Below the pieces are notes generated by a model. That model was not told the origin of the DNA and did no database searches. It saw nothing but the letters and a program-made list of their open reading frames with translations. This document shows positions 9,393 through 16,703 of a stretch of DNA of 33,185 nucleotides, one piece after another. Made by a program: the position numbers and the translations under genes. The DNA lies in assembly GCA_002728855.1 (NCBI GenBank), contig PBWA01000044.1:1-33185 (forward strand). Direction: 5' to 3'. Positions within the stretch are counted from its first letter, which is position 1. Every line of letters begins with the position of its first letter. Source of the DNA: Flavobacteriaceae bacterium (GTDB lineage Bacteria > Bacteroidota > Bacteroidia > Flavobacteriales > Flavobacteriaceae).

Positions 9393-10216
9393 ATAATCAG
9401 GATTTATATGAAAGAATTAAAAAGAAAAAATCTTATTTATGTGTAGGTTTAGATATTGACATAGATAAAATTCCAAACTTCATAAGAAAAATGGATGATC
9501 CTATTTTTTCTTTTGCAAAATCAATTATTGATGCAACGTCAAAATACTGCATAGCATTTAAGCCTAATATTGCTTTTTATGAAACATATGGTGCTGATGG
9601 ATGGAGAGCTCTTGAAAAAACTATTGATTATATAAAATCTGAATACCCAGATATTTTTACAATTGCTGATGCGAAAAGATGTGATATTCATAATACGTCA
9701 CAACGTTATGCAAAGGCATATTTTGAACACCTAAATTTTGATTCTATAACGATTTCACCATATATGGGTGAAGATTCTGTTGAACCTTTTTTAAAATATA
9801 AAGATAAACATACAATTTTGCTTGTCTTGACATCTAATTCTGGAGCTAAAGATTTTCAGTTAAATCAATGCAATGATAAAAAATTATTCCATCAAGTGAT
9901 TGAATCTTCAATTAAATGGCAAAACTCTAAACAATTAATGTATGTTGTTGGAGCAAATCATACTGACTTAATTTCTAATATTAGGGAAATAGTTCCAGAT
10001 AATTTTCTGCTCATCCCTGGTGTTGGGGCTCAAGGTGGAAATTTAAGAGAAATTTCTCAAGTTGCTATGAATGATAAATGTGGAATAATCGTAAATTCAT
10101 CTAGAAGCATTATCTACTCATCAAGTGGTAAAGATTTTGATAAGGCTGCATCAATTTCAGCTGAAAAAATTAAAGATCAAATGGAGAATTTTTTGAAAGA
10201 GAAAAAAATTATTTAA
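9389..10216 (+). CDS. pyrF: Orotidine 5'-phosphate decarboxylase
   Basis: It converts OMP to UMP, the last step of de novo pyrimidine synthesis. The 275-residue protein belongs to the longer subfamily (TIGR02127 type), not the E. coli type. Lys58 in FKPN and the catalytic DxKxxDI array (ADAKRCDI, D94-K96-D99) are visible, as are the phosphate-binding loop PGVGAQGG and the adjacent NSSR segment. The ATG shares 4 bp with the prfA stop. It ends 15 bp before the convergent amidohydrolase with no obvious hairpin between them. Confidence 0.95.
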   Translation: MNNQDLYERIKKKKSYLCVGLDIDIDKIPNFIRKMDDPIFSFAKSIIDATSKYCIAFKPNIAFYETYGADGWRALEKTIDYIKSEYPDIFTIADAKRCDIHNTSQRYAKAYFEHLNFDSITISPYMGEDSVEPFLKYKDKHTILLVLTSNSGAKDFQLNQCNDKKLFHQVIESSIKWQNSKQLMYVVGANHTDLISNIREIVPDNFLLIPGVGAQGGNLREISQVAMNDKCGIIVNSSRSIIYSSSGKDFDKAASISAEKIKDQMENFLKEKKII

Positions 10217-10231
10217 CTCTGATTAAATCAT

Positions 10232-11809
10232 TTAATTACCTGGCTGTTTCAAAATAAAGTTTTCCTTTTTTTTAGACAAATCAACCATTTCTTTTACTTC
10301 AGTTAATAATTTTTTCGCATCATATATTACGCCATTTACAATAGTATATTTTATTCCACCTACGCGAATTACTTGATTTTCATTATTAAGTTTTATCGCA
10401 CCAGTTCCATACAAAACCTTTAAATTCTTTAATGGATTTTCCTCGATAATAATAAGATCTGCTTTTTTGCCAATTTGAATAGATCCAATTTCCCGATCAA
10501 CACCAAGAGCTTCAGCTCCATTTAAAGTGGCTGCTCTTATAACTTCTAAGGGATGAAATCCAGCTTCTCTCAAAAGTTCAAGTTCTCTAATGTAACCAAA
10601 ACCATATAGTTGAAATATAAAACCAGAATCAGAACCTGCTGTTACACGCCCACCTCTATTTTTATATTCGTTTATGAAAATCATCCATAGCTTGAAATTT
10701 CTTTTCCACGCAACTTCTTGTTCAGTGCCCCAGTAATGCCAATAGGAACCATGAGAAATTTTACTTGGTTGATAAAATCTCCACAAAGATGGTAAAGTAT
10801 AATGCTCATGCCATTCAGCTCTTCTTGCTCTTTGAAGATCTCTACTTGCTTCGTAAATATTGAAAGTAGGATCAAGAGTGAAATCAAGTCTTAACAACTC
10901 ATTCATCACATTGTTCCAATGCTCTGAATAAGGTTCAGCAGCTTGTTCCCACAATTTTCCAGCTTCTTCAAAACGATGTTGTTCATTTTGGTAATTATAA
11001 TCCAGAGGATAATTCTGAATAGTTTTATCATAAAACAAGGCTTCAGGAAGACCATACCAATGTTCCATTGTTGTTAGACCAGCTCTTGCTGAATTCAAAA
11101 CATTCCATCTTGCAACACTCATTTGAGCATGATGACAGGCAGACCTTAGCCCCAGCTTTTTGTTTTCATCAAGTGCTGCTTTCATTATATGCGGTTCAGC
11201 TCCAAAAAATTTAATTCCATCAGCTCCTTTTTTTGCGTTTTCTCTAACCCATAAACGAGCATCTTCTTCAGTTTTTATAGGATTTTTGGAACCTTGACCA
11301 AATCCAGTATATGCAAAAATTCTTGGTCCAACTATCTCATTTTTTTCAACACGTTCCTTCAATTTTAATGTGTGATTCAGACCTCTTCCACTAGGCTCTC
11401 TAATAGTAGTAATTCCATGAGCTAACCAAAGTTTAAAAACGTAATCCCAATTAGCACCTTGAGAAGAACCTCCAATATGCCCATGCATGTCAATAAATCC
11501 TGGCAAAATATACATATTTGAGGCATCAATGATTTTTCCTTTTGATTTTAATTTAGGTCTTTTAGTAGAATCAATTTTTACACCGGGATAACCTACGAAA
11601 CTTATTTTTTTTATGATATTTTTTTCTATAACTATATCTACTGGTCCCCTTGGAGGTGAACCGTCTCCATTAATTAAAGTTGCACCTCTTATTATTAATT
11701 GTTCATAAGGGCCCTGTTTTGTTTCAGTATTTAATTGAGCAGATGTATTGAAGCAAAATATTAGGGCAAATAGCTGGAAGAAAATTTTTTTATAAATCAT
11801 TTTAACCAT
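10232..11809 (-). CDS. Secreted amidohydrolase-superfamily protein (metal-dependent hydrolase)
   Basis: This 525-residue protein has a signal peptide (residues about 4-24, ending in NTSAQ), so it is periplasmic or outer-membrane associated. The amidohydrolase metal sites are visible: HGH at 109-111 inside LPGFIDMHGHIG, Lys200 in DGIKFFG as a possible carboxylated bridging lysine, HH at 226-227, His250 in TMEHWYG, and the late Asp in TAGSDSG. The C-terminal KADLIII.ENPL segment closes the small beta-sandwich, as in imidazolonepropionase- and prolidase-like members. Substrate cannot be read from sequence. Translation may begin at the second ATG (11800), which gives a better signal peptide. The annotated ATG is only 7 nt from a strong hairpin, which would crowd a ribosome if the message came from upstream. 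Confidence 0.88.
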   Translation of the reverse strand: MVKMIYKKIFFQLFALIFCFNTSAQLNTETKQGPYEQLIIRGATLINGDGSPPRGPVDIVIEKNIIKKISFVGYPGVKIDSTKRPKLKSKGKIIDASNMYILPGFIDMHGHIGGSSQGANWDYVFKLWLAHGITTIREPSGRGLNHTLKLKERVEKNEIVGPRIFAYTGFGQGSKNPIKTEEDARLWVRENAKKGADGIKFFGAEPHIMKAALDENKKLGLRSACHHAQMSVARWNVLNSARAGLTTMEHWYGLPEALFYDKTIQNYPLDYNYQNEQHRFEEAGKLWEQAAEPYSEHWNNVMNELLRLDFTLDPTFNIYEASRDLQRARRAEWHEHYTLPSLWRFYQPSKISHGSYWHYWGTEQEVAWKRNFKLWMIFINEYKNRGGRVTAGSDSGFIFQLYGFGYIRELELLREAGFHPLEVIRAATLNGAEALGVDREIGSIQIGKKADLIIIEENPLKNLKVLYGTGAIKLNNENQVIRVGGIKYTIVNGVIYDAKKLLTEVKEMVDLSKKKENFILKQPGN

Positions 11810-11816
11810 AATACAA

Positions 11817-11843
11817 AATACCTTCAGATGATCTGAAGGTATT
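11817..11843 (-). terminator. Perfect 13-bp inverted repeat, probable terminator read on the minus strand
   Basis: AATACCTTCAGAT and ATCTGAAGGTATT flank a single G; a realistic hairpin has an 11-bp stem and a 5-nt loop. On the minus strand it is followed by TTTTGTATT, on the plus strand by A-rich sequence, so termination fits minus-strand transcription coming from the amt operon. It sits directly before the amidohydrolase start codon. Confidence 0.6.
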
Positions 11844-11850
11844 AAAAATA

Positions 11851-11923
11851 ATGGATTCTAAAAACAAAACAAAGTAATTAAAATCTTAACCTATGAAAAA
11901 AATGCAAAATTTTTAGAATCCAT
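11851..11923. repeat. Stem-loop with 14-bp perfect arms and a 45-nt loop
   Basis: ATGGATTCTAAAAA (11851-11864) is perfectly inverted at 11910-11923. It is separated by 7 bp from the hairpin on each side. No coding function or known RNA family was recognised. Confidence 0.6.
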
Positions 11924-11930
11924 ATTTTAT

Positions 11931-12028
11931 AAAAAGGGGAGTTAGTCATAATGTAAAGCAACATGAGTAAAGGATTGGTTTATGGCATAAATCAAAACCC
12001 AAAATACATTATAAAAACTCCCCTTTTT
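11931..12028. ncRNA. Candidate structured RNA element downstream of amt, 98 nt
   Basis: Outer arms AAAAAGGGGAGTT (11931-11943) and AACTCCCCTTTTT (12016-12028) pair over 13 bp. Inside them ATAATGTA (11948-11955) pairs with TACATTAT (12005-12012), and an apical 7-bp stem TTGGTTT/AAATCAA (11975-11981 with 11989-11995) closes a 7-nt loop. The apical stem has a G-U pair as plus-strand RNA but a mismatch as minus-strand RNA, slightly favouring the plus strand. Position, 25 bp after the amt stop, favours a 3' UTR or terminator on the minus strand. The nested pairing is seen; that it is a functional RNA is inference. Confidence 0.4.
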
Positions 12029-12053
12029 CTAGTAAACAAACCAAACAAAAAAA

Positions 12054-13292
12054 TTATAGTTGATTCAATCTAAAATCAGCATAGGCTTCCATGCTGTGTT
12101 CAGAAAGATCAAGACCTTTTTTCTCTTCTTCTTCACTTACTCTAAGCCCAGTTACTGCTTTGACAATAATGAGTAAAATAAATGAAGTAATTACACAAAA
12201 GGCACCAATTATTCCTACGCCTCCTAATTGGATAAGGAATTGATCCATACCAGCTAAGTCTCCAAAGCATCCAACTGCTAGAGTTCCCCAAATACCACAA
12301 ATTAAATGAACAGCTATTGCTCCTACTGGATCATCAAGTTTTAATTTTTCTATAAATGAAATACCTAGAACAACTAGTATCCCAGCAAAAATTCCAATTA
12401 AAATTGAATCTGTTGGAGACATTAGGTCAGCTCCAGCAGTAATTCCAACAAGACCTCCTAATACACCATTCATGAACATAGTAATATCATAATTTTTATA
12501 AAGTATACTTGCAAAAAAAGCAGCTGAGACACCTCCTGCCGCAGCAGCAAGACAAGTAGTTACCAAAGTGAGAGAAGTTAAGGTTGGATCAGCTGATAAT
12601 ACAGAACCACCATTAAAACCAAACCATCCTAGCCAAAGTATTAATACACCTGCAGCGCCTAGCGGTAGATTATGACCTGGTAGTGCTCTTGCTTTACCTT
12701 TGTCATCAAATTTTCCAATTCTTGCACCTAAAATGTAGACAGCAATCAGTGCAGCCCATCCGCCAACTGAATGTACTAAAGTGGAGCCTGCAAAATCATA
12801 AAATCCTAATCCGTCGAGAAATCCTCCTCCCCATTTCCATGATCCAACAATAGGGTAAACAAGACCAACGTATAAAATTGCAAAAAGCATAAAACCACTC
12901 AGTTTAATTCTTTCTGCTACGGCACCAGATACTATTGTTGCAGCTGTTGCAGCAAACATTCCTTGAAAAAGAAAATCTGTCCACCAAGTGTAACCTCCAT
13001 CTGCATAACTAAAGTCCATTCCACCCTCTGGAGCAGTAATCCCAAATCCTGCAAATTTTAGAACTCCCATATCTCCGTCTTCAAATCCAGGATACATGAG
13101 ATTAAATCCACCTATACAGTATATGAGTAGCCCTGTAGTTATTACAAAAAAGTTTTTAAATAAAATGTTGATAGTATTTTTCTGACGAGTTAAACCACTT
13201 TCTAAAAAAGCAAAACCCATATGCATAAAAAAGACTAAAAAGGTACAGACCATCATCCATACATTATTAATAGTAAGTATTGTAGTTTCCAT
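12054..13292 (-). CDS. amt: Ammonium transporter (Amt/MEP/Rh family)
   Basis: The 412-residue protein has eleven or so hydrophobic helices and conducts ammonium across the inner membrane. The conserved pore residues are visible: Phe gate in GMFAATAA near 111-118, first pore His in STLVHSVGGWAAL (H174), and second pore His in IAVHLICG (H329). FAFLESGLTR near 28-36 is the typical N-terminal signature. There is no cleaved signal peptide, so the N-terminus is as in shorter Amt proteins. It follows glnB by 8 bp, the classic amtB-glnB/K pairing (here with glnB first), so P-II very likely blocks this channel when nitrogen is plentiful. It is the last gene of a three-gene operon, followed by the stem-loop region. 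Confidence 0.96.
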   Translation of the reverse strand: METTILTINNVWMMVCTFLVFFMHMGFAFLESGLTRQKNTINILFKNFFVITTGLLIYCIGGFNLMYPGFEDGDMGVLKFAGFGITAPEGGMDFSYADGGYTWWTDFLFQGMFAATAATIVSGAVAERIKLSGFMLFAILYVGLVYPIVGSWKWGGGFLDGLGFYDFAGSTLVHSVGGWAALIAVYILGARIGKFDDKGKARALPGHNLPLGAAGVLILWLGWFGFNGGSVLSADPTLTSLTLVTTCLAAAAGGVSAAFFASILYKNYDITMFMNGVLGGLVGITAGADLMSPTDSILIGIFAGILVVLGISFIEKLKLDDPVGAIAVHLICGIWGTLAVGCFGDLAGMDQFLIQLGGVGIIGAFCVITSFILLIIVKAVTGLRVSEEEEKKGLDLSEHSMEAYADFRLNQL

Positions 13293-13300
13293 AATAAAAT

Positions 13301-13639
13301 TTAATTAAGTGATTTATTTCCTTTTTCTCCAGTTCTAATTCTATAGGCTTCATCCACTGGGAGTATAAAAATCTTCCCATCTCCAATGCGATCTGTTGCT
13401 CCAGAATCAATTATAGCTTTAATAGTTTTATCAACAAATGAATCTGATACAACAATTGACAAGTATCTCCTTTGGATTTCCGATGTGCTATAGGTTATTC
13501 CTCTATATACATGACCTTCTTTTTCATTTCCTATTCCTGTAACATCCCAATAACTGAAAAAATTAACTTCTACAGCATGAAGAGCATCTCTAACCTCTTC
13601 AAACTTTGATTTTCTGATGATTGCTTCAATTTTTTTCAT
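13301..13639 (-). CDS. glnB: Nitrogen regulatory P-II protein
   Basis: P-II senses 2-oxoglutarate, ATP/ADP and sometimes glutamine status and controls ammonium channels and other targets. The 112-residue length and start (MKKIEAIIRKSKFEEV) are standard. The T-loop reads TGIGNEKEGHVYRGITY; Tyr50 corresponds to the uridylylated Tyr51 of E. coli by alignment with YRGAEY, so the modification site exists, though I cannot tell whether a GlnD-type enzyme is present. The nucleotide-binding C-terminal part is GDGKIFILPVDEAYRIRTGE. It sits between the porin-like gene (14 bp) and amt (8 bp), so its main partner is almost certainly this Amt. Confidence 0.95.
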   Translation of the reverse strand: MKKIEAIIRKSKFEEVRDALHAVEVNFFSYWDVTGIGNEKEGHVYRGITYSTSEIQRRYLSIVVSDSFVDKTIKAIIDSGATDRIGDGKIFILPVDEAYRIRTGEKGNKSLN

Positions 13640-13653
13640 GATAGCTTTAAATA

Positions 13654-14313
13654 TTAAAGTGAAAATCCAAAGACAAGATACATTTGATCAGCAGAGGGAT
13701 TATAAATCAAGTTGCTTGATAAAGGCAATGAGAAGTCATCTGTTATTTTTAATTCTTTCCCATAACTTAGGGCAATTTCAATGAGCTCAAAGTCTCCAGA
13801 ACCTGTATAAAAACCATCTCCTAAGCCTAATGTAAAACCAATCTCTTCGCTAAGTGGAACACTACCAGCAATGTATGTGTCACCATCTTCAAAGAAGTAT
13901 CCTCCAGTTAAACTGACTGGTCCTAATTCTAAACCTAACATACCTTCCCAAACTCCACTATCGAAGTATTTGGTAGTACCACCAGTTGTTATATCAGGGA
14001 AAATATAGTTTGTAATTGTTACTGCAACCGGACCATATGAAAGTGATGCATATAGATCAAGTTCATCTGCTAGAGAATCATTTGCATAAGCTCCCCAGAA
14101 TCCAACTTCAAATCCGAAGTCATCTTCTTCCCCTCCTGCAGCGTAAGACATATATGGCTGAATTGAAGGACCATTTGAGTATGCGCCACCTCTCCAAACA
14201 TATCTACTCATAAAGTCTGCGCCAATATCAACTTGAGCTAACGCTTGGTTCACTGACATAATAGATATTATTGCGATTGAAAATATTTTTAATGATTTAC
14301 TGATTTTTTTCAT
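13654..14313 (-). CDS. Outer-membrane porin-like protein, resembles the TorF family
   Basis: A signal peptide (about residues 1-27, ending in NQALAQ) leads into a 190-residue mature protein rich in alternating, aromatic-rich beta strands and ending in a C-terminal Phe-Ser-Leu (YLVFGFSL), as expected of an outer-membrane barrel. The opening DIGADFMSRYVWRGGAYSNG resembles the 'YVxRGxxxSxxxPxxQ' start of TorF-type putative porins. It is the first gene of the operon with glnB and amt, which suggests a role in letting ammonium or small amines cross the outer membrane; that role is inferred only from position. A TAnnTTTG element precedes it. Confidence 0.75.
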   Translation of the reverse strand: MKKISKSLKIFSIAIISIMSVNQALAQVDIGADFMSRYVWRGGAYSNGPSIQPYMSYAAGGEEDDFGFEVGFWGAYANDSLADELDLYASLSYGPVAVTITNYIFPDITTGGTTKYFDSGVWEGMLGLELGPVSLTGGYFFEDGDTYIAGSVPLSEEIGFTLGLGDGFYTGSGDFELIEIALSYGKELKITDDFSLPLSSNLIYNPSADQMYLVFGFSL

Positions 14314-14340
14314 AACGATATTATTTAGTTAATAATTCGC

Positions 14341-14373
14341 CAAATTTATGTATCAAATAATAACAGAAAACAA
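14341..14373 (-). promoter_or_regulatory. Candidate promoter of the porin-glnB-amt operon
   Basis: On the minus strand TAAATTTG (14348-14341) matches TAnnTTTG and lies 28 bp from the porin start. A TTG at 14373-14371 is 22 bp upstream, at the long end of the -33 spacing used in Flavobacterium. Confidence 0.5.
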
Positions 14374-14383
14374 TAATTCAATC

Positions 14384-14411
14384 ATGGATTATTGATTTTT
14401 GTATAATCCAT
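14384..14411. promoter_or_regulatory. Inverted repeat upstream of the nitrogen operon promoter, possible operator
   Basis: ATGGATTAT and ATAATCCAT are perfect 9-bp arms around a 10-nt spacer. It lies just upstream of the predicted -33 of the porin-glnB-amt operon. An activator or repressor site is one reading; since plus-strand T-residues follow it, a weak terminator is another. Confidence 0.4.
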
Positions 14412-14513
14412 TTTTAGATCATTGAAAAAATGAAAAATTCTTTTTTTTAAATGTTATTAATTATCAAATCCTCAAACAAATGAAGAATTGTAAATTAATG
14501 ATGTGAAAAAATG

Positions 14514-14900
14514 TTATATCCTCAAATAAATTATCTTCTCAAAAAGAAAACCTAAATAAACCAACATTGCTCCAAAAAAAATACTTATAGAAATGTATGC
14601 TATGGAATTCAAATAATTCTCCGATTTAAAAAATGAAAAATTTTCAAATGCAAATGCCGAAAATGTAGTAAATCCGCCACAAATTCCAATTCCTAAGAAA
14701 AGAACTAAATCAGATCTGGATTCAACTGAATGACGAGATACATAGCCCATAATTAATCCAATTAAAAAACATCCTAATAAATTTACAGTAAGAGTCCCCC
14801 AGGGGAAATTTGTGTTTTCATTTGGCATTATTTTAACCAGTAGAAATCTAGCAATACTTCCAAAACCTCCACCTAAAAAAACCAGTATTAATTGTTTCAA
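14514..14900 (-). CDS. crcB: Fluoride ion channel CrcB/FluC
   Basis: This small four-helix membrane protein of 128 residues exports fluoride as a dimer. The signatures are GGGFGSIARF near 10-19, GTLTVNLLGCFLIGL near 35-49 and the pore/Na+ site segment GGFTTFSAFAFE near 75-86. The start codon is TTG: no ATG or GTG exists between it and an in-frame stop, and the protein begins at the usual family position. The upstream small membrane gene ends 18 bp before it on the same strand, so the two probably share a message. No fluoride riboswitch was recognised upstream. Confidence 0.93.
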   Translation of the reverse strand: MKQLILVFLGGGFGSIARFLLVKIMPNENTNFPWGTLTVNLLGCFLIGLIMGYVSRHSVESRSDLVLFLGIGICGGFTTFSAFAFENFSFFKSENYLNSIAYISISIFFGAMLVYLGFLFEKIIYLRI

Positions 14901-14918
14901 AATAAAAATGATTAAGGA

Positions 14919-15110
14919 TTAATTTTTTTGAGTTAATATTTTTATTAAAAAAAGGAGTAAAATAAGTGAGATGAAAACAATTAGTATTTTATAACTGCCT
15001 TTATAATAAGTTTTATTCCCTTTAAAATCTTTTCTGTATGAAAATACTAGGATTGTTACAAAAGATATGAAAAATATTATTGCAAATGCTAATTGTCCTT
15101 GACTGAACAT
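14919..15110 (-). CDS. Small two-helix membrane protein, conserved-looking, function unknown
   Basis: The 63-residue product has two hydrophobic helices (about 8-24 and 42-60) joined by a basic loop (YRKDFKGNKTYYKGSYK). I recognise the general pattern from flavobacterial genomes but no function. It has an ATG start, a short gap to crcB on the same strand, and is divergent from the NTP pyrophosphatase gene 54 bp away, all of which support a real gene. Confidence 0.7.
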   Translation of the reverse strand: MFSQGQLAFAIIFFISFVTILVFSYRKDFKGNKTYYKGSYKILIVFISLILLLFLIKILTQKN

Positions 15111-15164
15111 TTAGTTTTTTTACTAAATTAGAAAATTATTATAAATTTTATAAATCCTTCTTAA

Positions 15165-15557
15165 ATGATTAACAAAGAATTAAAGCATGTTGAAGATTTT
15201 CATAATGCTTTTGGCTTGGGTGTTGCAAAAAAACCTACAATTGATTTATCCAAAGAAACAATTAAATTAAGATTTGATTTAATGAAAGAAGAAAATGAAG
15301 AATATTTTGAAGCGGCAAAGAGAAATGATATGGTTGAAGTAGCAGATGCATTAGGTGATATGTTATACATCTTGTGCGGAACTATTTTATCTCATGGAAT
15401 GCAGGATAAAATCCATGAGATTTTTGAAGAAATACAAACGAGTAATATGAGTAAACTGGGTGATGATGGTAAGCCAATATATAGAAAAGACGGTAAAGTA
15501 ATGAAAGGACCAAAATACTTCAAACCAAATATAAGAGCTATTTTAGAGGACAATTAG
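15165..15557 (+). CDS. MazG-like/PRA-PH all-alpha NTP pyrophosphohydrolase
   Basis: The 130-residue protein carries the ExxE...ExxD metal-binding pattern of the all-alpha NTP pyrophosphatases: EENEE at 42-46 and EVAD at 58-61, with GDMLY following. Such enzymes hydrolyse (d)NTPs to monophosphates plus pyrophosphate, typically as house-cleaning or as phosphoribosyl-ATP hydrolases. The C-terminal segment with 'NMSKLGDDGKP' and 'KGPKYFKP' is typical of a stand-alone subfamily whose substrate is not settled. HisE is unlikely, since no his genes are near. Its stop codon interlocks with that of ilvE. Confidence 0.85.
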   Translation: MINKELKHVEDFHNAFGLGVAKKPTIDLSKETIKLRFDLMKEENEEYFEAAKRNDMVEVADALGDMLYILCGTILSHGMQDKIHEIFEEIQTSNMSKLGDDGKPIYRKDGKVMKGPKYFKPNIRAILEDN

Positions 15558-16600
15558 TTAACAGGAAACCTCCACCCAAAAGGGTCATCAGTCAAATTAT
15601 ATTGAATAGAGGTTATTTTTTCCTTCAATATTTCAGCAAAAGAATTTTTGATAGGATTGATTTCAAATTTTTTATTATCAAACTTAAAACTACTTATTGG
15701 ACACAAAACAACCGCAGTTCCTGTTCCAAAGATTTCTTTTAATTCACCTTTCTTGTGAGATGATATAATTTCCGATACTTTGATTGGTCGAACCTCTGTC
15801 TTAATCTTTAGACTATTAGATAATTGAATAACACTTTTTCTGGTTACTCCATCTAAAATCCTATCATTTAAAGGACTTGTAACAAGTGTATCATTGATTC
15901 TAAAAAAAACATTCATTGTTCCAGCTTCTTCTAGATATTCATGATTATTGGCATCTGTCCAAATGATTTGATTACATCCTTCTTTCTCCGCTAAGCTTGT
16001 TGGATAAAATTGAGCAGCGTAATTACCTGCTGCCTTTGCATAACCAACACCACCACTAGCAGCTCTACTATATTGCTCAGAAATTAAAACATCAATTCTA
16101 CCTCCATAATAAGATTTCACTGGACAACAAATGATGAAAAAAATATATTCTTTGGATGGATTTGCTTGAAGATTTGGTGAACTAGCAAAAATGAAAGGCC
16201 TTATGTATAGGGAGTTACCAACACCTGATTTAATCCATTCTGAATCTATCTTTAAAAGCTTAGTTAATCCTTTAAAAAATATGTCTTTTGGTAATTCAGG
16301 CATATTTAATCTTAACGAAGATTTATTCATTCTTTTAAAGTTTTCTTCTGGACGGAAAAGCCAAACTTTCTCCTTTGAATCTTTATAAGCTTTCATTCCT
16401 TCAAAAATTGATTGCCCATAATGGAATGAACTGGTTGAAGGATCTAAACTAATTGGACCATAAGGTAAAATTTTTGGACTATTCCATAAACCTTCAGAGT
16501 ATTTACAAATGAACATGTGATCTGAAAAAGTAGTTCCAAATGAAATATTATCAAAATCAATATTTTCAAGCTTGGATTTTTTAGACTTATGTATTTCCAT
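15554..16600 (-). CDS. ilvE: Branched-chain amino acid aminotransferase
   Basis: This PLP enzyme performs the last step of valine, leucine and isoleucine synthesis and the first of their breakdown. It is the longer BCAT-II type: SFHYGQSIFEGMKAY near 58-72, catalytic lysine K189 in GYAKAAGNYA, EEAGTMNVFF, and GTAVVLCPI toward the C-terminus. The ORF track starts at a TTG (16621), but a TAnnTTTG element lies over that codon, so the ATG at 16600 is the likely start and gives 348 residues. It is divergent from the SDR gene and convergent, with a 4-bp overlap, with the pyrophosphatase. Confidence 0.95.
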   Translation of the reverse strand: MEIHKSKKSKLENIDFDNISFGTTFSDHMFICKYSEGLWNSPKILPYGPISLDPSTSSFHYGQSIFEGMKAYKDSKEKVWLFRPEENFKRMNKSSLRLNMPELPKDIFFKGLTKLLKIDSEWIKSGVGNSLYIRPFIFASSPNLQANPSKEYIFFIICCPVKSYYGGRIDVLISEQYSRAASGGVGYAKAAGNYAAQFYPTSLAEKEGCNQIIWTDANNHEYLEEAGTMNVFFRINDTLVTSPLNDRILDGVTRKSVIQLSNSLKIKTEVRPIKVSEIISSHKKGELKEIFGTGTAVVLCPISSFKFDNKKFEINPIKNSFAEILKEKITSIQYNLTDDPFGWRFPVN

Positions 16601-16618
16601 TGTATATATATAATTTGC

Positions 16619-16626
16619 CAAAGTTA
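16619..16626 (-). promoter_or_regulatory. Candidate -7 element (TAACTTTG) for ilvE
   Basis: It matches TAnnTTTG on the minus strand, 19 bp before the ATG at 16600, and overlaps the TTG that the ORF track chose as the start, so it decides between the two starts. No convincing -33 was found. Confidence 0.55.
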
Positions 16627-16703
16627 ATTTTTATTAACAATTAAATGCATTTTTTTTATTAATGAAAAACAATTTTAATATATATTGTCAATATAACTAG
16701 CAG

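Noticed and set aside
11851-12028. Stem-loops as MITEs or insertion sequence remnants
   Set aside because: No target-site duplication flanks either element, the arms of the two differ completely, and no copy of either is present elsewhere in the window.
11963-12073. 36-codon plus-strand ORF (MSKGLVYGINQNPK...) within the third stem-loop
   Set aside because: It runs through the structured arms into the antisense of amt, has no promoter-like element, and its codons look like by-products of the stem sequence.
15111-15164. Fluoride riboswitch upstream of the crcB operon
   Set aside because: The 54-bp gap is almost pure AT without the GC-containing pseudoknot such riboswitches need.
16601-16621. 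TTG start for ilvE given in the ORF track
   Set aside because: The codon is overlapped by a TAnnTTTG promoter element, and an ATG at 16600 gives a normal N-terminus.
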